A stretch of 8,944 nt of DNA from Nitrosomonadales bacterium (GCA_009885185.1 VFLF01000874.1:1-8944); one strand, 5' to 3'; shown: positions 1 to 7,638, counted from the stretch's first letter. Translations and numbers: made by a program. The notes: a model not told the origin generated them from the sequence alone.

Positions 1-3000
1 AGGCCGTTTCCGTCATCTTCTGCGTCAGTTGCTGCACCGAATCGCAGAATACTTCCACCGAGCTGGCCTTGAACAGCAATTCACTGACGCCCGCGTCGGT
101 GGCCTGCGCTTGCAAGGCCTCGTCGATGAAGCCCGAGGTCACCGCCACTGGCAGGTCGGCGCGGATCTCGCCTACGGCGCGCGCTACATCCAGTCCCGAC
201 ATTCCCGGCATGTTGTAGTCGGTCAGAACCAGATCGAAGGTATCCGGAGCCGCGCGCAACGCGGCAAGCGCTTCGTTCTGGTCGGTGTGTGCGCTGACGC
301 GAAAGCCGCGCCGCTCGAGCAGGCGCCGGACCAGGAACACCAGCGCGTCATCGTCATCGAGGTAGAGGATATGCTGGCCGCTGCCGAGGATCAGAGCCCG
401 CCTCGGGGTCAAAATACGCTCGTCAGGCTGAGGCGCGGTCTCTGCCTCGGCCAGAGGCAAGTACAGCGTGAAGGTCGATCCCTCGTTGGGCTGGCTTTTC
501 ATCACAATCGCCCCTTCATGGATTTGCACGATGCCATGCACCACCGACAAACCGAGCCCGGTGCCCTCACCCGCCGGCTTGGTAGAGAAGAACGGCTCGA
601 AGGCCCTCGCCAACGTGGCGTCGTCCATGCCCGGCCCATTGTCGCTTACCGCAAGCCGCGCGAGCCGCACGATGGGCCCCGGGCGCTTCGCGTCTAACGG
701 ATGCAGTGCGGGGTGGGTTGCCAGCAAGGCGGCATCGAGTGTCACCGTGTCCAGCCGTATGTCGATGCGGCCAGATCGCCCATGCATCGCCTGCATGGCG
801 TTGGTGGCCAGATTGATTATCGCTTGCTGGATCAGCGTGGCATCGGCCCGCACCAAAGGCATCTCTGGATCACAGTGAGTTTCCAAGGCGATGCGCGCTG
901 GCAACGTGGCACGCAGCAGGTGCTCCACATCGTCGATGACGGGGGCCAGAGCAATAGTCTTGCGTTCGGTGGGTTGCCGGCGGCTGAAGGCCAGGATCTG
1001 CTGCACCAGGTCGCGTGCGCGTCTCCCGGCCTTGTCGATTTCCGCCAGGCTCTCCAGCGCGGCCGGATTGGCTTTGGCGTCCTGGCGCGCCAGTTCAGTG
1101 TTGCCAAGAATGGTAGCAATGATGTTGTTGAAGTCGTGGGCAATGCCGCCCGCGAGAGTGCCGATGGCTTCCATCTTCTGTGATTCGCGCAGTTGGGCTT
1201 CGAGCGAGGCGCGCGTGGCTTCGGCCTGCTTTTGCGCGGTGATGTCGCGCACGATGCAGGAGACAAAGAGAATCTTTCCGTGCTCGTCCTTCACGCCCGA
1301 CATGGTTATTTGTACATGGACTGTCGAGCCGTCCTTGCGCCGGCGGATATCTTCGCTTGGGATGGTGAGAGATTCCCCGCGCAATGCCTTCTCGAAGCGC
1401 CTCCGTCGTTTGTCGTCAGGTAAGGCGGAAGTCAGCGCGCGAAACGACTGGCCAAGCACTTCCTCTTTGGTCCATCCGAACAAGCGCTCGGCGGCTGCGT
1501 TCCAACTTGTAATCGTGTCATCCGGCGCGCGGCTCACGATGGCGTCGTTGCTGCTTTCCACGATGGCCGCGAGTTGGGCTTGCGCCTGCTCTGATTGCTT
1601 GCGCTCGGTGATGTCCCGGGTAACGCCGAGCAGGGCGGTAATCTCTCCATGGGTGTCGCGAAGTGGCGTGGCATGCGTCTCTAGGACATGCCGCCCTCCC
1701 TTCAGCCCGACAATCTCGAACTCAAGCTTGCCGCGCTCACCTTGCATGACGCGCTGGTGAAGCAGGGCGAAGGCTGCCCGATGATCTTCGGTCACCAAGT
1801 CGTTCAGAGAACGACCGCGCACCTGATCCAGCGAGTCGGCCTCGATCATCGCCAAACCCGCCTGGTTCATTTCGAGCAGGCGACCATCAGCCGAGACCAC
1901 TTTCACGCATTCGGGTTCGTTCTCGATGATTGCATGCAGGCGTTGCTCGCGCTCTTTCAAAGCGGCCTGCGCCTGTTTGAGCGCTGTAATATCTTGCTGA
2001 ACGACGGAAGCACCCACGATGTTCCCGGCGCCGTCCCGAATGGCAGAATGGCTGGTCAAGACCGAGATCACCCGTCCATCCTTGGTCACGCGCTCGGATT
2101 CCCGCACTATAAGGTGGCCATCTAAGAGCGCGGCGTTGTTTTGTTTCAGATTGCGCGGTCTGCCCGGCGGCAGGGCGATTTCAGTCGGCTTGCCTACCGC
2201 TTCCGCGGCAGTGTAGCCGAACATGCGTTCCGCCCCAAAGTTCCACGATAGTATGGTGCCCTCGAGGGAGCGGGTAAAGATGGCAACGTTGGTCTGTTCG
2301 ACGATGGCCGCAAGCTGGGCGCGCTCGGCCTCGGCCTGTTTGCGCCCGGCGATGTCGCGAAAAATAAGTGCAACGCCATTGACGCGTCCCGTTGTATCCC
2401 GAATTGGCGCAGCGCTGACTGACACATCGATCATGCGTCCGTCCTTGGCGAGTCTGACCGAGTCGTGAGAGTGCATGCTATAGCTTGCCGTCTGCTCCTG
2501 CCCGATCTTTATCTCGTGGCGCAGATGCAATGGCACCAGCAAGCTAATATGGCGCCCTATGACTTCTTTTGCGCTATAGCCGAACAGCGCCGTAGCGCCG
2601 GGATTCCAGCTTACTATCTTGCCGTCCGTATCGCGGCTGACGATGGCATCGTTCGAGGCGCCGACTATGGCCGCCAATTGGGCGTGGGCCACGTGGGCCC
2701 GTTCCAGCCGTAACACCAGGCCGATCAATAGTCCCATCAGCAACAGCGTGGACAGACCCGCCACCAGCGAGCGGATGCGCCAGCCCGCCAGCGCGTCGTC
2801 GCGCGCGATGCCGACCGCGACGTAAAATGGATAGAAAGTCAATGCGTGAAAGCTGTAAATGCGCGTGATGCCATCCACGGAGGCGGTCAGCTCGGTCGTT
2901 GCTGACTTGGCGCCGCCTGCCAAAACCGCTCGCACCGGACTGTTTAGCAGCAACGCCGTATTGGGCGGGTCTTTATCCTCCGGCCAGCGCAATACCTTTG

Positions 3001-3634
3001 TGAAATCGTCGCTGCGGCGGATGACGACGGCGCCGTTGGCGCCGAGATCCAGTGATTTCATCAGTTTCAGGAAGTGCTCAAGCTCGAGCAATACGTAAAC
3101 GGTGCCGCGAAAGGCACCTTGTTCATCGCGTATCGCCTTGGCGACAGCCACACTTTGCCGGCCCGTGGTGCGGGCGGTGATCACCTCGGAAAACGCCAGA
3201 TTGACCCGAGCATTGTCGCGCACCGCGCGGAAGTAGCTGCGATCGGCGACCAGAGTGCGCGGCGTGTTCGCGCTATCTGAGGTGTAGAGAATATTGCCGC
3301 TGGCGTCAGTAATTCGAACGCCGGCCAGTTCCGCAAAATTGGTGATTTGCAAGTCCAGCATCGCATCCAGTGCGTGGGCATAAAGCGGTACGGCCTGCTG
3401 ATCCAGCGCGGCATGGGAGACTTCGCGCGCCAGTGTCTGCAAGATGGCGTTTGCGTGACGCAGCGTGACATCCAGACGCGCTTCAAATACTGCGGCATAA
3501 CCGCGCGTAGCGGCCTCGGTCGAGCGGATGGCCTCGCGATGTCCCGACCAGATCAGGTAAGCCAACAGCAATAGCAATCCAAGCCCGCCCGCGCCCAGCG
3601 CCAGCAGCAGTCGGCGTGCATTGATCACTGGCAT
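1..3634 (-). CDS. Hybrid sensor histidine kinase (TM-Cache/PDC-TM-4xPAS-HisKA-HATPase-REC), 3' end cut by window edge
   Basis: This is an inner-membrane hybrid kinase expected to autophosphorylate on His and pass phosphate to its own receiver. The frame is open for 1211 codons without a frameshift. In order: TM1 (~9-29); an extracytoplasmic region (~31-285) with a Cache/PDC-like stretch containing YFRAVRDN and a SLDLGANGAVV-like segment; TM2 (~288-309); PAS1 (~318-432), PAS2 (~438-552), PAS3 (~558-680) and PAS4 (~686-803), mostly closed by RDIT-ERK-type linkers; HisKA with GGIAHDFNNI (H833); HATPase with N box N941/N945, DNGPGMD (998-1004), FEPFFSTK and GEGTGLGLS (1022-1030); REC with acidic cluster D1093-D1096, phosphoacceptor D1139 (TDYNMPGMSG), T1166 and K1189. 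The usual Pro after that Lys is Ala. The visible protein ends about 20 residues past K1189, so probably only a short tail is missing. No DNA-binding output or Hpt domain is seen. It lies 60 bp downstream of a same-strand decarboxylase-family gene and may be co-transcribed with it. The ligand is unknown. Confidence 0.95.
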   Translation of the reverse strand, partial: MPVINARRLLLALGAGGLGLLLLLAYLIWSGHREAIRSTEAATRGYAAVFEARLDVTLRHANAILQTLAREVSHAALDQQAVPLYAHALDAMLDLQITNFAELAGVRITDASGNILYTSDSANTPRTLVADRSYFRAVRDNARVNLAFSEVITARTTGRQSVAVAKAIRDEQGAFRGTVYVLLELEHFLKLMKSLDLGANGAVVIRRSDDFTKVLRWPEDKDPPNTALLLNSPVRAVLAGGAKSATTELTASVDGITRIYSFHALTFYPFYVAVGIARDDALAGWRIRSLVAGLSTLLLMGLLIGLVLRLERAHVAHAQLAAIVGASNDAIVSRDTDGKIVSWNPGATALFGYSAKEVIGRHISLLVPLHLRHEIKIGQEQTASYSMHSHDSVRLAKDGRMIDVSVSAAPIRDTTGRVNGVALIFRDIAGRKQAEAERAQLAAIVEQTNVAIFTRSLEGTILSWNFGAERMFGYTAAEAVGKPTEIALPPGRPRNLKQNNAALLDGHLIVRESERVTKDGRVISVLTSHSAIRDGAGNIVGASVVQQDITALKQAQAALKEREQRLHAIIENEPECVKVVSADGRLLEMNQAGLAMIEADSLDQVRGRSLNDLVTEDHRAAFALLHQRVMQGERGKLEFEIVGLKGGRHVLETHATPLRDTHGEITALLGVTRDITERKQSEQAQAQLAAIVESSNDAIVSRAPDDTITSWNAAAERLFGWTKEEVLGQSFRALTSALPDDKRRRRFEKALRGESLTIPSEDIRRRKDGSTVHVQITMSGVKDEHGKILFVSCIVRDITAQKQAEATRASLEAQLRESQKMEAIGTLAGGIAHDFNNIIATILGNTELARQDAKANPAALESLAEIDKAGRRARDLVQQILAFSRRQPTERKTIALAPVIDDVEHLLRATLPARIALETHCDPEMPLVRADATLIQQAIINLATNAMQAMHGRSGRIDIRLDTVTLDAALLATHPALHPLDAKRPGPIVRLARLAVSDNGPGMDDATLARAFEPFFSTKPAGEGTGLGLSVVHGIVQIHEGAIVMKSQPNEGSTFTLYLPLAEAETAPQPDERILTPRRALILGSGQHILYLDDDDALVFLVRRLLERRGFRVSAHTDQNEALAALRAAPDTFDLVLTDYNMPGMSGLDVARAVGEIRADLPVAVTSGFIDEALQAQATDAGVSELLFKASSVEVFCDSVQQLTQKMTETA

Positions 3635-3636
3635 AT

Positions 3637-3642
3637 TCCTTC
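3637..3642 (-). promoter_or_regulatory. Shine-Dalgarno of the hybrid kinase; leaves the start ambiguous
   Basis: GAAGGA on the minus strand lies only 2 nt before ATG (3634-3632) but 8 nt before an in-frame GTG (3628-3626), which is codon 3. The GTG has the more usual spacing; the ATG is the conventional choice. Both keep TM1 intact. I annotated from the ATG. Confidence 0.5.
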
Positions 3643-3694
3643 AATCCGCGTGTGTATTGCCATCACTTGCGCCTAGCTGTATCCCGAGAGTGGC

Positions 3695-4090
3695 TCAGGA
3701 TGATTTCCCCTGCTCTTTTTCCATCTCCGCAAACGCTTCTTTCGCCCAGCGGAAGGCCTCGATGCCCGCTGGCACGCCGGCGTAGCACGCTATCTGCAGC
3801 AGCACTTCCTTGATTTCGTCCTTGGTCACACCGTTGCCGAACGAGCGTTTGACGTGCAGCTTGAATTCGTGCTGACGGTTAAATGCCGCCAGCAGGCCGA
3901 TGTTGAGCAGGCTGCGCGTTTTGTGCGGCAGGCCGGGGCGGCTCCAGATCATGCCCCATGCGGTTTCGGTGGCGTACTCCTGCATCGCCATGCTGAATTC
4001 ATCGACGTTGTTCATGGATTTGTCGACGTACTCCGCGCCCAGCACTTCGCGGCGGATTTTGATGCCTTTGTTGAACAGTTCGCTGGCCAT
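3695..4090 (-). CDS. Carboxymuconolactone decarboxylase family protein (PcaC-like, 131 aa)
   Basis: The 131-residue length and sequence fit the 4-carboxymuconolactone decarboxylase branch of the CMD/AhpD fold. PcaC proper converts 4-carboxymuconolactone to 3-oxoadipate enol-lactone in the protocatechuate branch of the beta-ketoadipate pathway. Visible family signatures are RREVLGAEYVD (14-24), TAWGMIWSRPGL (43-54), KTRSLLNIGLLAA (57-69), HEFKLHV (74-80, with H74, E75 and H79) and the C-terminal EVLLQIACYAGVPAGIEAF (95-113). There is no CxxC pair, so it is not an AhpD-type peroxidase partner. It is soluble, with no signal peptide. The ATG is fixed by AAAGGAG six bases upstream. No other aromatic-degradation gene lies in the window, so the true substrate is uncertain; many lone CMD homologues are unassigned. 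It stands 60 bp upstream of the hybrid kinase on the same strand and diverges from the patatin gene. Confidence 0.9.
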   Translation of the reverse strand: MASELFNKGIKIRREVLGAEYVDKSMNNVDEFSMAMQEYATETAWGMIWSRPGLPHKTRSLLNIGLLAAFNRQHEFKLHVKRSFGNGVTKDEIKEVLLQIACYAGVPAGIEAFRWAKEAFAEMEKEQGKSS

Positions 4091-4096
4091 GATGAG

Positions 4097-4103
4097 CTCC
4101 TTT
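4097..4103 (-). promoter_or_regulatory. Strong ribosome binding site of the CMD-family gene
   Basis: AAAGGAG on the minus strand sits six bases upstream of ATG 4090-4088 and fixes that start. With the next base it forms one arm of an 8-bp inverted repeat (GCTCCTTT at 4096-4103, AAAGGAGC at 4168-4175). Confidence 0.75.
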
Positions 4104-4222
4104 GGTGTAAGTATATGTTTTTAAATGATATTTTGTATTTTGGGTAGGGCGTGCAATCACCGGCTTGAAAGGAGCCTATGGAACTTGCATGTAGATGCGA
4201 TTGTCTGGACACTACGAACAAC

Positions 4223-4228
4223 AGGGTG
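4223..4228 (+). promoter_or_regulatory. Ribosome binding site of the patatin-like gene
   Basis: AGGGTG precedes ATG 4233 with the AGGG core six bases away. In-frame upstream codons reach a TGA at 4227-4229, so this is the first usable ATG. It gives an intact lipoprotein signal peptide. Confidence 0.6.
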
Positions 4229-4232
4229 ACTG

Positions 4233-5087
4233 ATGAAAATAGTTGCGATTATTCTACTCGCAGTGACGCTTGCCGGCTGTGCATTCGCGCCGGCGAATCA
4301 CGATAGCGGCGATGCGCCGCGCACCGCGGCCATCGTGCCGTTAAAAGCGCAGCGTCCGTTGATCGGTCTGGCGCTCGGCGCGGGCGGGGCGCGCGGCTTT
4401 GCGCATGTGGGCGTGATCAAGGCGCTGGAGGCGGCGGGCATCGAGGCCGATGTGGTGGTGGGCGCGAGTTCGGGCGCGCTGGTGGCGTCGCTTTACGCCG
4501 GCGGGATGAACGCACAACGCCTGGAGGCGATGGCGCTTGAACTTGAAGATCATCAGATTTTTGATTTCACCGTGTTCGGACCGGGCATGGTGGAAGGCGC
4601 GCGCTTGCAGGATTTTGTCAATCGAACGCTGAACGGGCGGCGGATCGAAGCGCTGGGCAAACCGTTTGCAGCGGTGGCGGCGGAGCGCGAGAGCGGACGA
4701 ATGGCCGTGTTCAATCGCGGCAACACCGGTATCGCGGTGCGCGCCTCGGCCAGCGTGCCCAAGCTGTTCTGGCCGGTCACTATCAACGGCCAGTCCTATG
4801 TCGATGGCGGCGTGGCAAGCCGCGTGCCGGCGGCGCTGGCGCGCGAGATGGGCGCGGACGTGGTGATCGCAGTGGATATTTCGCGCCGTGCTGCCGACGA
4901 TGCCGATGCCGCGGATGTGGTGATACGCCCGCAAACCGTGCGCTCGCGCATCAATGATTTTCAGCATCGCCAGGCGAATATCGTGGCGGGCGAGGAGGCG
5001 GCGAACGCGGCACTCGAGCAGATACGCAGCCGCATCGCCGCCGCCACGGAACGCAAGGCGAAGATGCAGGCCTCGGCGGCGCGTTAG
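4233..5087 (+). CDS. Patatin-like phospholipase domain lipoprotein (284 aa)
   Basis: This is a probable lipid acyl hydrolase of the patatin family, anchored to a membrane as a lipoprotein. Residues 1-16 are a short type II signal peptide with lipobox L-A-G-C, which would make Cys16 the lipidated residue. The catalytic domain starts near 42: glycine-rich oxyanion loop GAGGARG (49-55), nucleophile elbow G-A-S-S-G (77-81, Ser79) and the partner Asp in VDGG (Asp191), giving the Ser-Asp dyad. The segment ASASVPKLFWPV (171-182) and the GADVVIAVDIS strand (207-217) also match the family. The block usually reading A-T-D-L before a Thr/Ser-Gly is A-A-E-R here (149-152), a local divergence. A basic, Ala-rich tail follows (~235-284). 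It diverges from the CMD-family gene and ends 8 bp from the converging GGDEF-EAL gene. Its substrate cannot be told from sequence; phospholipase or lysophospholipase activity is the family expectation. Confidence 0.93.
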   Translation: MKIVAIILLAVTLAGCAFAPANHDSGDAPRTAAIVPLKAQRPLIGLALGAGGARGFAHVGVIKALEAAGIEADVVVGASSGALVASLYAGGMNAQRLEAMALELEDHQIFDFTVFGPGMVEGARLQDFVNRTLNGRRIEALGKPFAAVAAERESGRMAVFNRGNTGIAVRASASVPKLFWPVTINGQSYVDGGVASRVPAALAREMGADVVIAVDISRRAADDADAADVVIRPQTVRSRINDFQHRQANIVAGEEAANAALEQIRSRIAAATERKAKMQASAAR

Positions 5088-5095
5088 TCGTACGG

Positions 5096-7618
5096 TTATC
5101 GGGCGCGCGTCAACCCCGGACGTTGCGAGCGCAGGATCACGGGAACCTGCGCCGCCGGCACGGGCTTGCCAAACAGGTAACCTTGATATTCTTCGCATTT
5201 GAGGCGCGCAAGAAATGCGAGTTGCTCCTTCGTTTCCACGCCTTCGGCGATGGTCTTTAACCCCAGTTGCTTGCTCATGGCAATAATCGCGGAGACGATC
5301 GCCGCGTCGTTGGAATCCACGGTGATATCGCGCACGAACGACTGATCGATCTTCAGCTTGTCCACAGGGAAACGCTTGAGGTAACTGAGGCTCGAATAGC
5401 CGGTGCCGAAATCGTCGATCGCGAGCATGACGCCCAGGTTACGCAGGCCGGCAAGCGTTTTGACGGCGCTTTCCGAGTTCCGCATGATGCTGCTTTCCGT
5501 TATTTCCAGCGCAAGCCAGCGCGAATCGAGGCTGTACTCGGTGAGTATGTCGCTGACCAGTTGCTGCAGGTTGCCGCGGCGGAATTGCGGCGCGGAAATG
5601 TTGACGGATACCGGCAGCGGCGAGAATCCCGTCCGCTCCCATGCCTTGCAGTGTTCGCATGTTTTTCGCAATATCCATTCCCCGATGGGTACGATGAGGC
5701 CGGTATGTTCGGCAAGCGGTATAAAATCGGCGGGTCCGACGTGCCCAAGTTTGTCGTTGGTCCATCGAATCAGGGCTTCAAAGCCGACGAGTTTACCACT
5801 GTCCACCCGCACTTGCGGCTGGAAATAAAGCGCGAATTCACCGCGTTCAACGGCATAGCGCATTTCGACTTCCATGTTTTGCCGCGTCACTGAATGCGCG
5901 TTCATGTCCGCACTGTAGAGCTGCCATGAGTTGCGTTCCTGCTTGGCGTGGTACATCGCGATGTCGGCGTTCCTGAGCAGCACTTCATGATCGTCGTCGT
6001 CGAACGGATAGACGGTGATGCCGATGCTGGTGGTTGTGAACACCTCGCCAGCCTCGGTTTCGAAGGGACGGTCGAACGCCGCCAGCACCTTGTCCGCGAT
6101 GGCGGTGATTTCATTGACGTTGTTGATGGCCTCGACCAGGATGGTAAATTCGTCGCCGCCCAGTCGTGCGATGGTGTCGCTCGAGCGCAGGGTGCCAGCG
6201 AGCCGTTCCGCGACCTGTTGCAGCAGAATGTCGCCGGCCGCGTGGCCGCGCGTATCATTGATCTCCTTGAACCGGTCCAAATCCAGAAACAGCACGCCGA
6301 GCAGTCTGTTGTTGCGTGTCGCGCGCCGCATGGATGCCTCAAGGCGGTCGAGCAGCAGATAGCGGTTGGGCAGCCCGGTCAGCGAATCGTACTGGGCCAG
6401 AAACGCGAGGCGTTCCTCGGTCTGGCGGCGCTTGGTGAAATCGAGCAGCATGCCGAGGATCTGGAGAATGTTACCCGCCTCATCCAGCATCGGCACGTAC
6501 GTTGCCGCAATGGAGTAGTTCCGGCCGCGCAGGGTGAACGATGCTTCCACCGATTGCGTGGCCTTGCTATTACGCGCTTGCTCGAGCGTCGGCAGGTAGG
6601 TGCGGGTGACATCCTGCGGAAGCAGGTCTGTATCACGCTTACCGATGATGTCTCTATACGACTTGTCGAGTATCTCCGCGCCGCGCTGGTTGATGAATTT
6701 CACCTGCAGCGACGAATCGTAGATAAGGAATACGTCTGGCATGGCGTCGAACGCCGCGCGGAATAATTGCTCGCTTGCCTGGAGGCGCTTGAGCATTTCT
6801 TCCAATTTTGAGACATCGCGATGGACGCCGACAATGCCGGTGACCTTGCCGGTCGAGTCGCGTATCGGGGCGTAGCTGCTTTCCACGGCGATGCGCGCGC
6901 CGTCCTTGCGGGTGCGCTGCGTTTGCCACCCCACTATGGTTTCGCCGTCGAGGACGCGCTGGCGGTATTGGAGCATTTCAGCACGCAGGTGGTCCGGAAT
7001 CATCCATCCGGTGCGTCTGCCGATAGCTTCCTTTGCCGAGTAACCGAAGAGTTTCTCGGCACCCGGATTCCAGCTTTTAAATTTGCTATCGAGGCCGGTA
7101 CGGGTGATGGCGTCGGCTGACGCCTGGACCGCAGCCGCGAGTTGCGAGTGTTCTGCTTCGATTTGCCGCCGACGCGTGACATCCTCGAACGATGCCACCA
7201 CAGCCACCGGTTGGCGCTCTCCCCGTTCAAAGACCGGTTGTACGCTGACGGACAGCCAGCGCAGTTTGCGCTTGTGCAGCCGTATGCCGACAAGCACGTT
7301 CTTCTGGGCTTTCCCCGTGCGCAGGCATTTTCGGACAGGAAAGTCGCGCGGCGGATAGTCCGAATCATCTTCACGGACGGCGCGCCATGCCTTGTCGCTG
7401 CGCAGCGCGCGTTCAATTTCGCGTGCGTTCATTCCGAGCGTGGTCACGGCGCTGGTATTGGCGGCGATCACGCGGCCGTCCGCGGCGATCATGACCACGC
7501 CTTCGGCCAGCGCGTCAAACAGCTTGTGGTAGCGCTTTTCCGTTAGCGCGGTGGGCGCAGCATTGCGCTTCGTGGCTTTTCTGGCTATTTTGCGAGGGGG
7601 CGCTTTTCTTGCACTCAT
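5096..7618 (-). CDS. PAS-PAS-PAS-GGDEF-EAL cyclic-di-GMP synthase/phosphodiesterase (840 aa)
   Basis: This is a soluble dual-domain enzyme of cyclic-di-GMP metabolism. A 24-residue basic tail (eight Lys/Arg, no acidic residue) precedes PAS1 (~28-148), PAS2 (~155-272) and PAS3 (~281-398). The diguanylate cyclase domain (~402-565) has DSLTGLPNR (411-419), FLDLDRFKEIND (444-455) and intact GGDEF (487-491), with an RxxD product-inhibition site at 478-481, five residues before GGDEF. The EAL domain (~576-828) has EAL (614-616), Asn673, E705 in LEITE, DDFGTGYSSL (735-744), K756 in KLKID, E792 in IAEGVET and Q812 in QGYLFG, so the residues expected for metal binding and catalysis are present. Both activities are therefore possible, with PAS domains setting the balance. 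No TM segment is seen. The ATG is the first in frame after a TAA, but no clear Shine-Dalgarno precedes it. It diverges from the response-regulator gene across the repeat spacer. Confidence 0.96.
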   Translation of the reverse strand: MSARKAPPRKIARKATKRNAAPTALTEKRYHKLFDALAEGVVMIAADGRVIAANTSAVTTLGMNAREIERALRSDKAWRAVREDDSDYPPRDFPVRKCLRTGKAQKNVLVGIRLHKRKLRWLSVSVQPVFERGERQPVAVVASFEDVTRRRQIEAEHSQLAAAVQASADAITRTGLDSKFKSWNPGAEKLFGYSAKEAIGRRTGWMIPDHLRAEMLQYRQRVLDGETIVGWQTQRTRKDGARIAVESSYAPIRDSTGKVTGIVGVHRDVSKLEEMLKRLQASEQLFRAAFDAMPDVFLIYDSSLQVKFINQRGAEILDKSYRDIIGKRDTDLLPQDVTRTYLPTLEQARNSKATQSVEASFTLRGRNYSIAATYVPMLDEAGNILQILGMLLDFTKRRQTEERLAFLAQYDSLTGLPNRYLLLDRLEASMRRATRNNRLLGVLFLDLDRFKEINDTRGHAAGDILLQQVAERLAGTLRSSDTIARLGGDEFTILVEAINNVNEITAIADKVLAAFDRPFETEAGEVFTTTSIGITVYPFDDDDHEVLLRNADIAMYHAKQERNSWQLYSADMNAHSVTRQNMEVEMRYAVERGEFALYFQPQVRVDSGKLVGFEALIRWTNDKLGHVGPADFIPLAEHTGLIVPIGEWILRKTCEHCKAWERTGFSPLPVSVNISAPQFRRGNLQQLVSDILTEYSLDSRWLALEITESSIMRNSESAVKTLAGLRNLGVMLAIDDFGTGYSSLSYLKRFPVDKLKIDQSFVRDITVDSNDAAIVSAIIAMSKQLGLKTIAEGVETKEQLAFLARLKCEEYQGYLFGKPVPAAQVPVILRSQRPGLTRAR

Positions 7619-7629
7619 ACGAGTGGTAT

Positions 7630-7638
7630 CTTATCCCA
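7630..7638 (-). promoter_or_regulatory. Possible extended -10 for the GGDEF-EAL gene
   Basis: Read on the minus strand this is TGGGATAAG, a TGn extended -10 followed by GATAAG (four of six consensus matches). Transcription would begin about 5 bases before the ATG at 7618, leaving almost no leader, which would agree with the absence of a Shine-Dalgarno there. No good -35 is at normal spacing. This is weak alone and gains some support from mirroring the plus-strand element at 7714. Confidence 0.25.

Larger units (their letters stand above)
4091..4232. promoter_or_regulatory. Divergent intergenic region between the CMD-family gene and the patatin gene
   Basis: These 142 bases separate two divergent genes and should carry promoters for both. 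An AT-rich core (about 4107-4140) contrasts with the GC-rich coding sequence around it. On the minus strand TATACT (4115-4110) resembles a -10 box, but it lies so close to the Shine-Dalgarno that the leader would be only about a dozen bases, and no good -35 is paired with it. On the plus strand GATATT (4127-4132) is a weak -10-like match with no convincing -35. A short plus-strand ORF with an AAAGGAG site begins at 4178 (see findings). The region is functional by position; the individual boxes are weak. Confidence 0.4.

Noticed and set aside
891..1760. Plus-strand open frame of 289 codons opposite the kinase, and similar ones at 29-697 and 1688-2125
   Set aside because: The minus strand carries continuous PAS, HisKA and HATPase motifs there; the plus frames are rich in Ser/Arg/Ala and have no domain pattern.
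3664..3670. CACTTGC upstream of the kinase, matching part of the 7628-7723 repeat
   Set aside because: The match is about 7 bases and does not extend into the other conserved blocks, so it is likely chance.
5079..5108. GCGCG / CGCGC inverted repeat across the patatin/GGDEF-EAL junction
   Set aside because: Only 5 bp of stem with a 20-base loop and no T tract; not a convincing terminator.
4341..5198. Long open frame of about 285 codons on the minus strand across the patatin gene
   Set aside because: It is antisense to a gene with a full lipobox and patatin motifs, is rich in Arg/His/Ala as expected of a GC-rich shadow, and shows no recognisable family.
5267..6766. Plus-strand open frames opposite the GGDEF-EAL gene (5267-5893 and 5948-6766)
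   Set aside because: They are antisense shadows of intact GGDEF and EAL domains with no motifs of their own.
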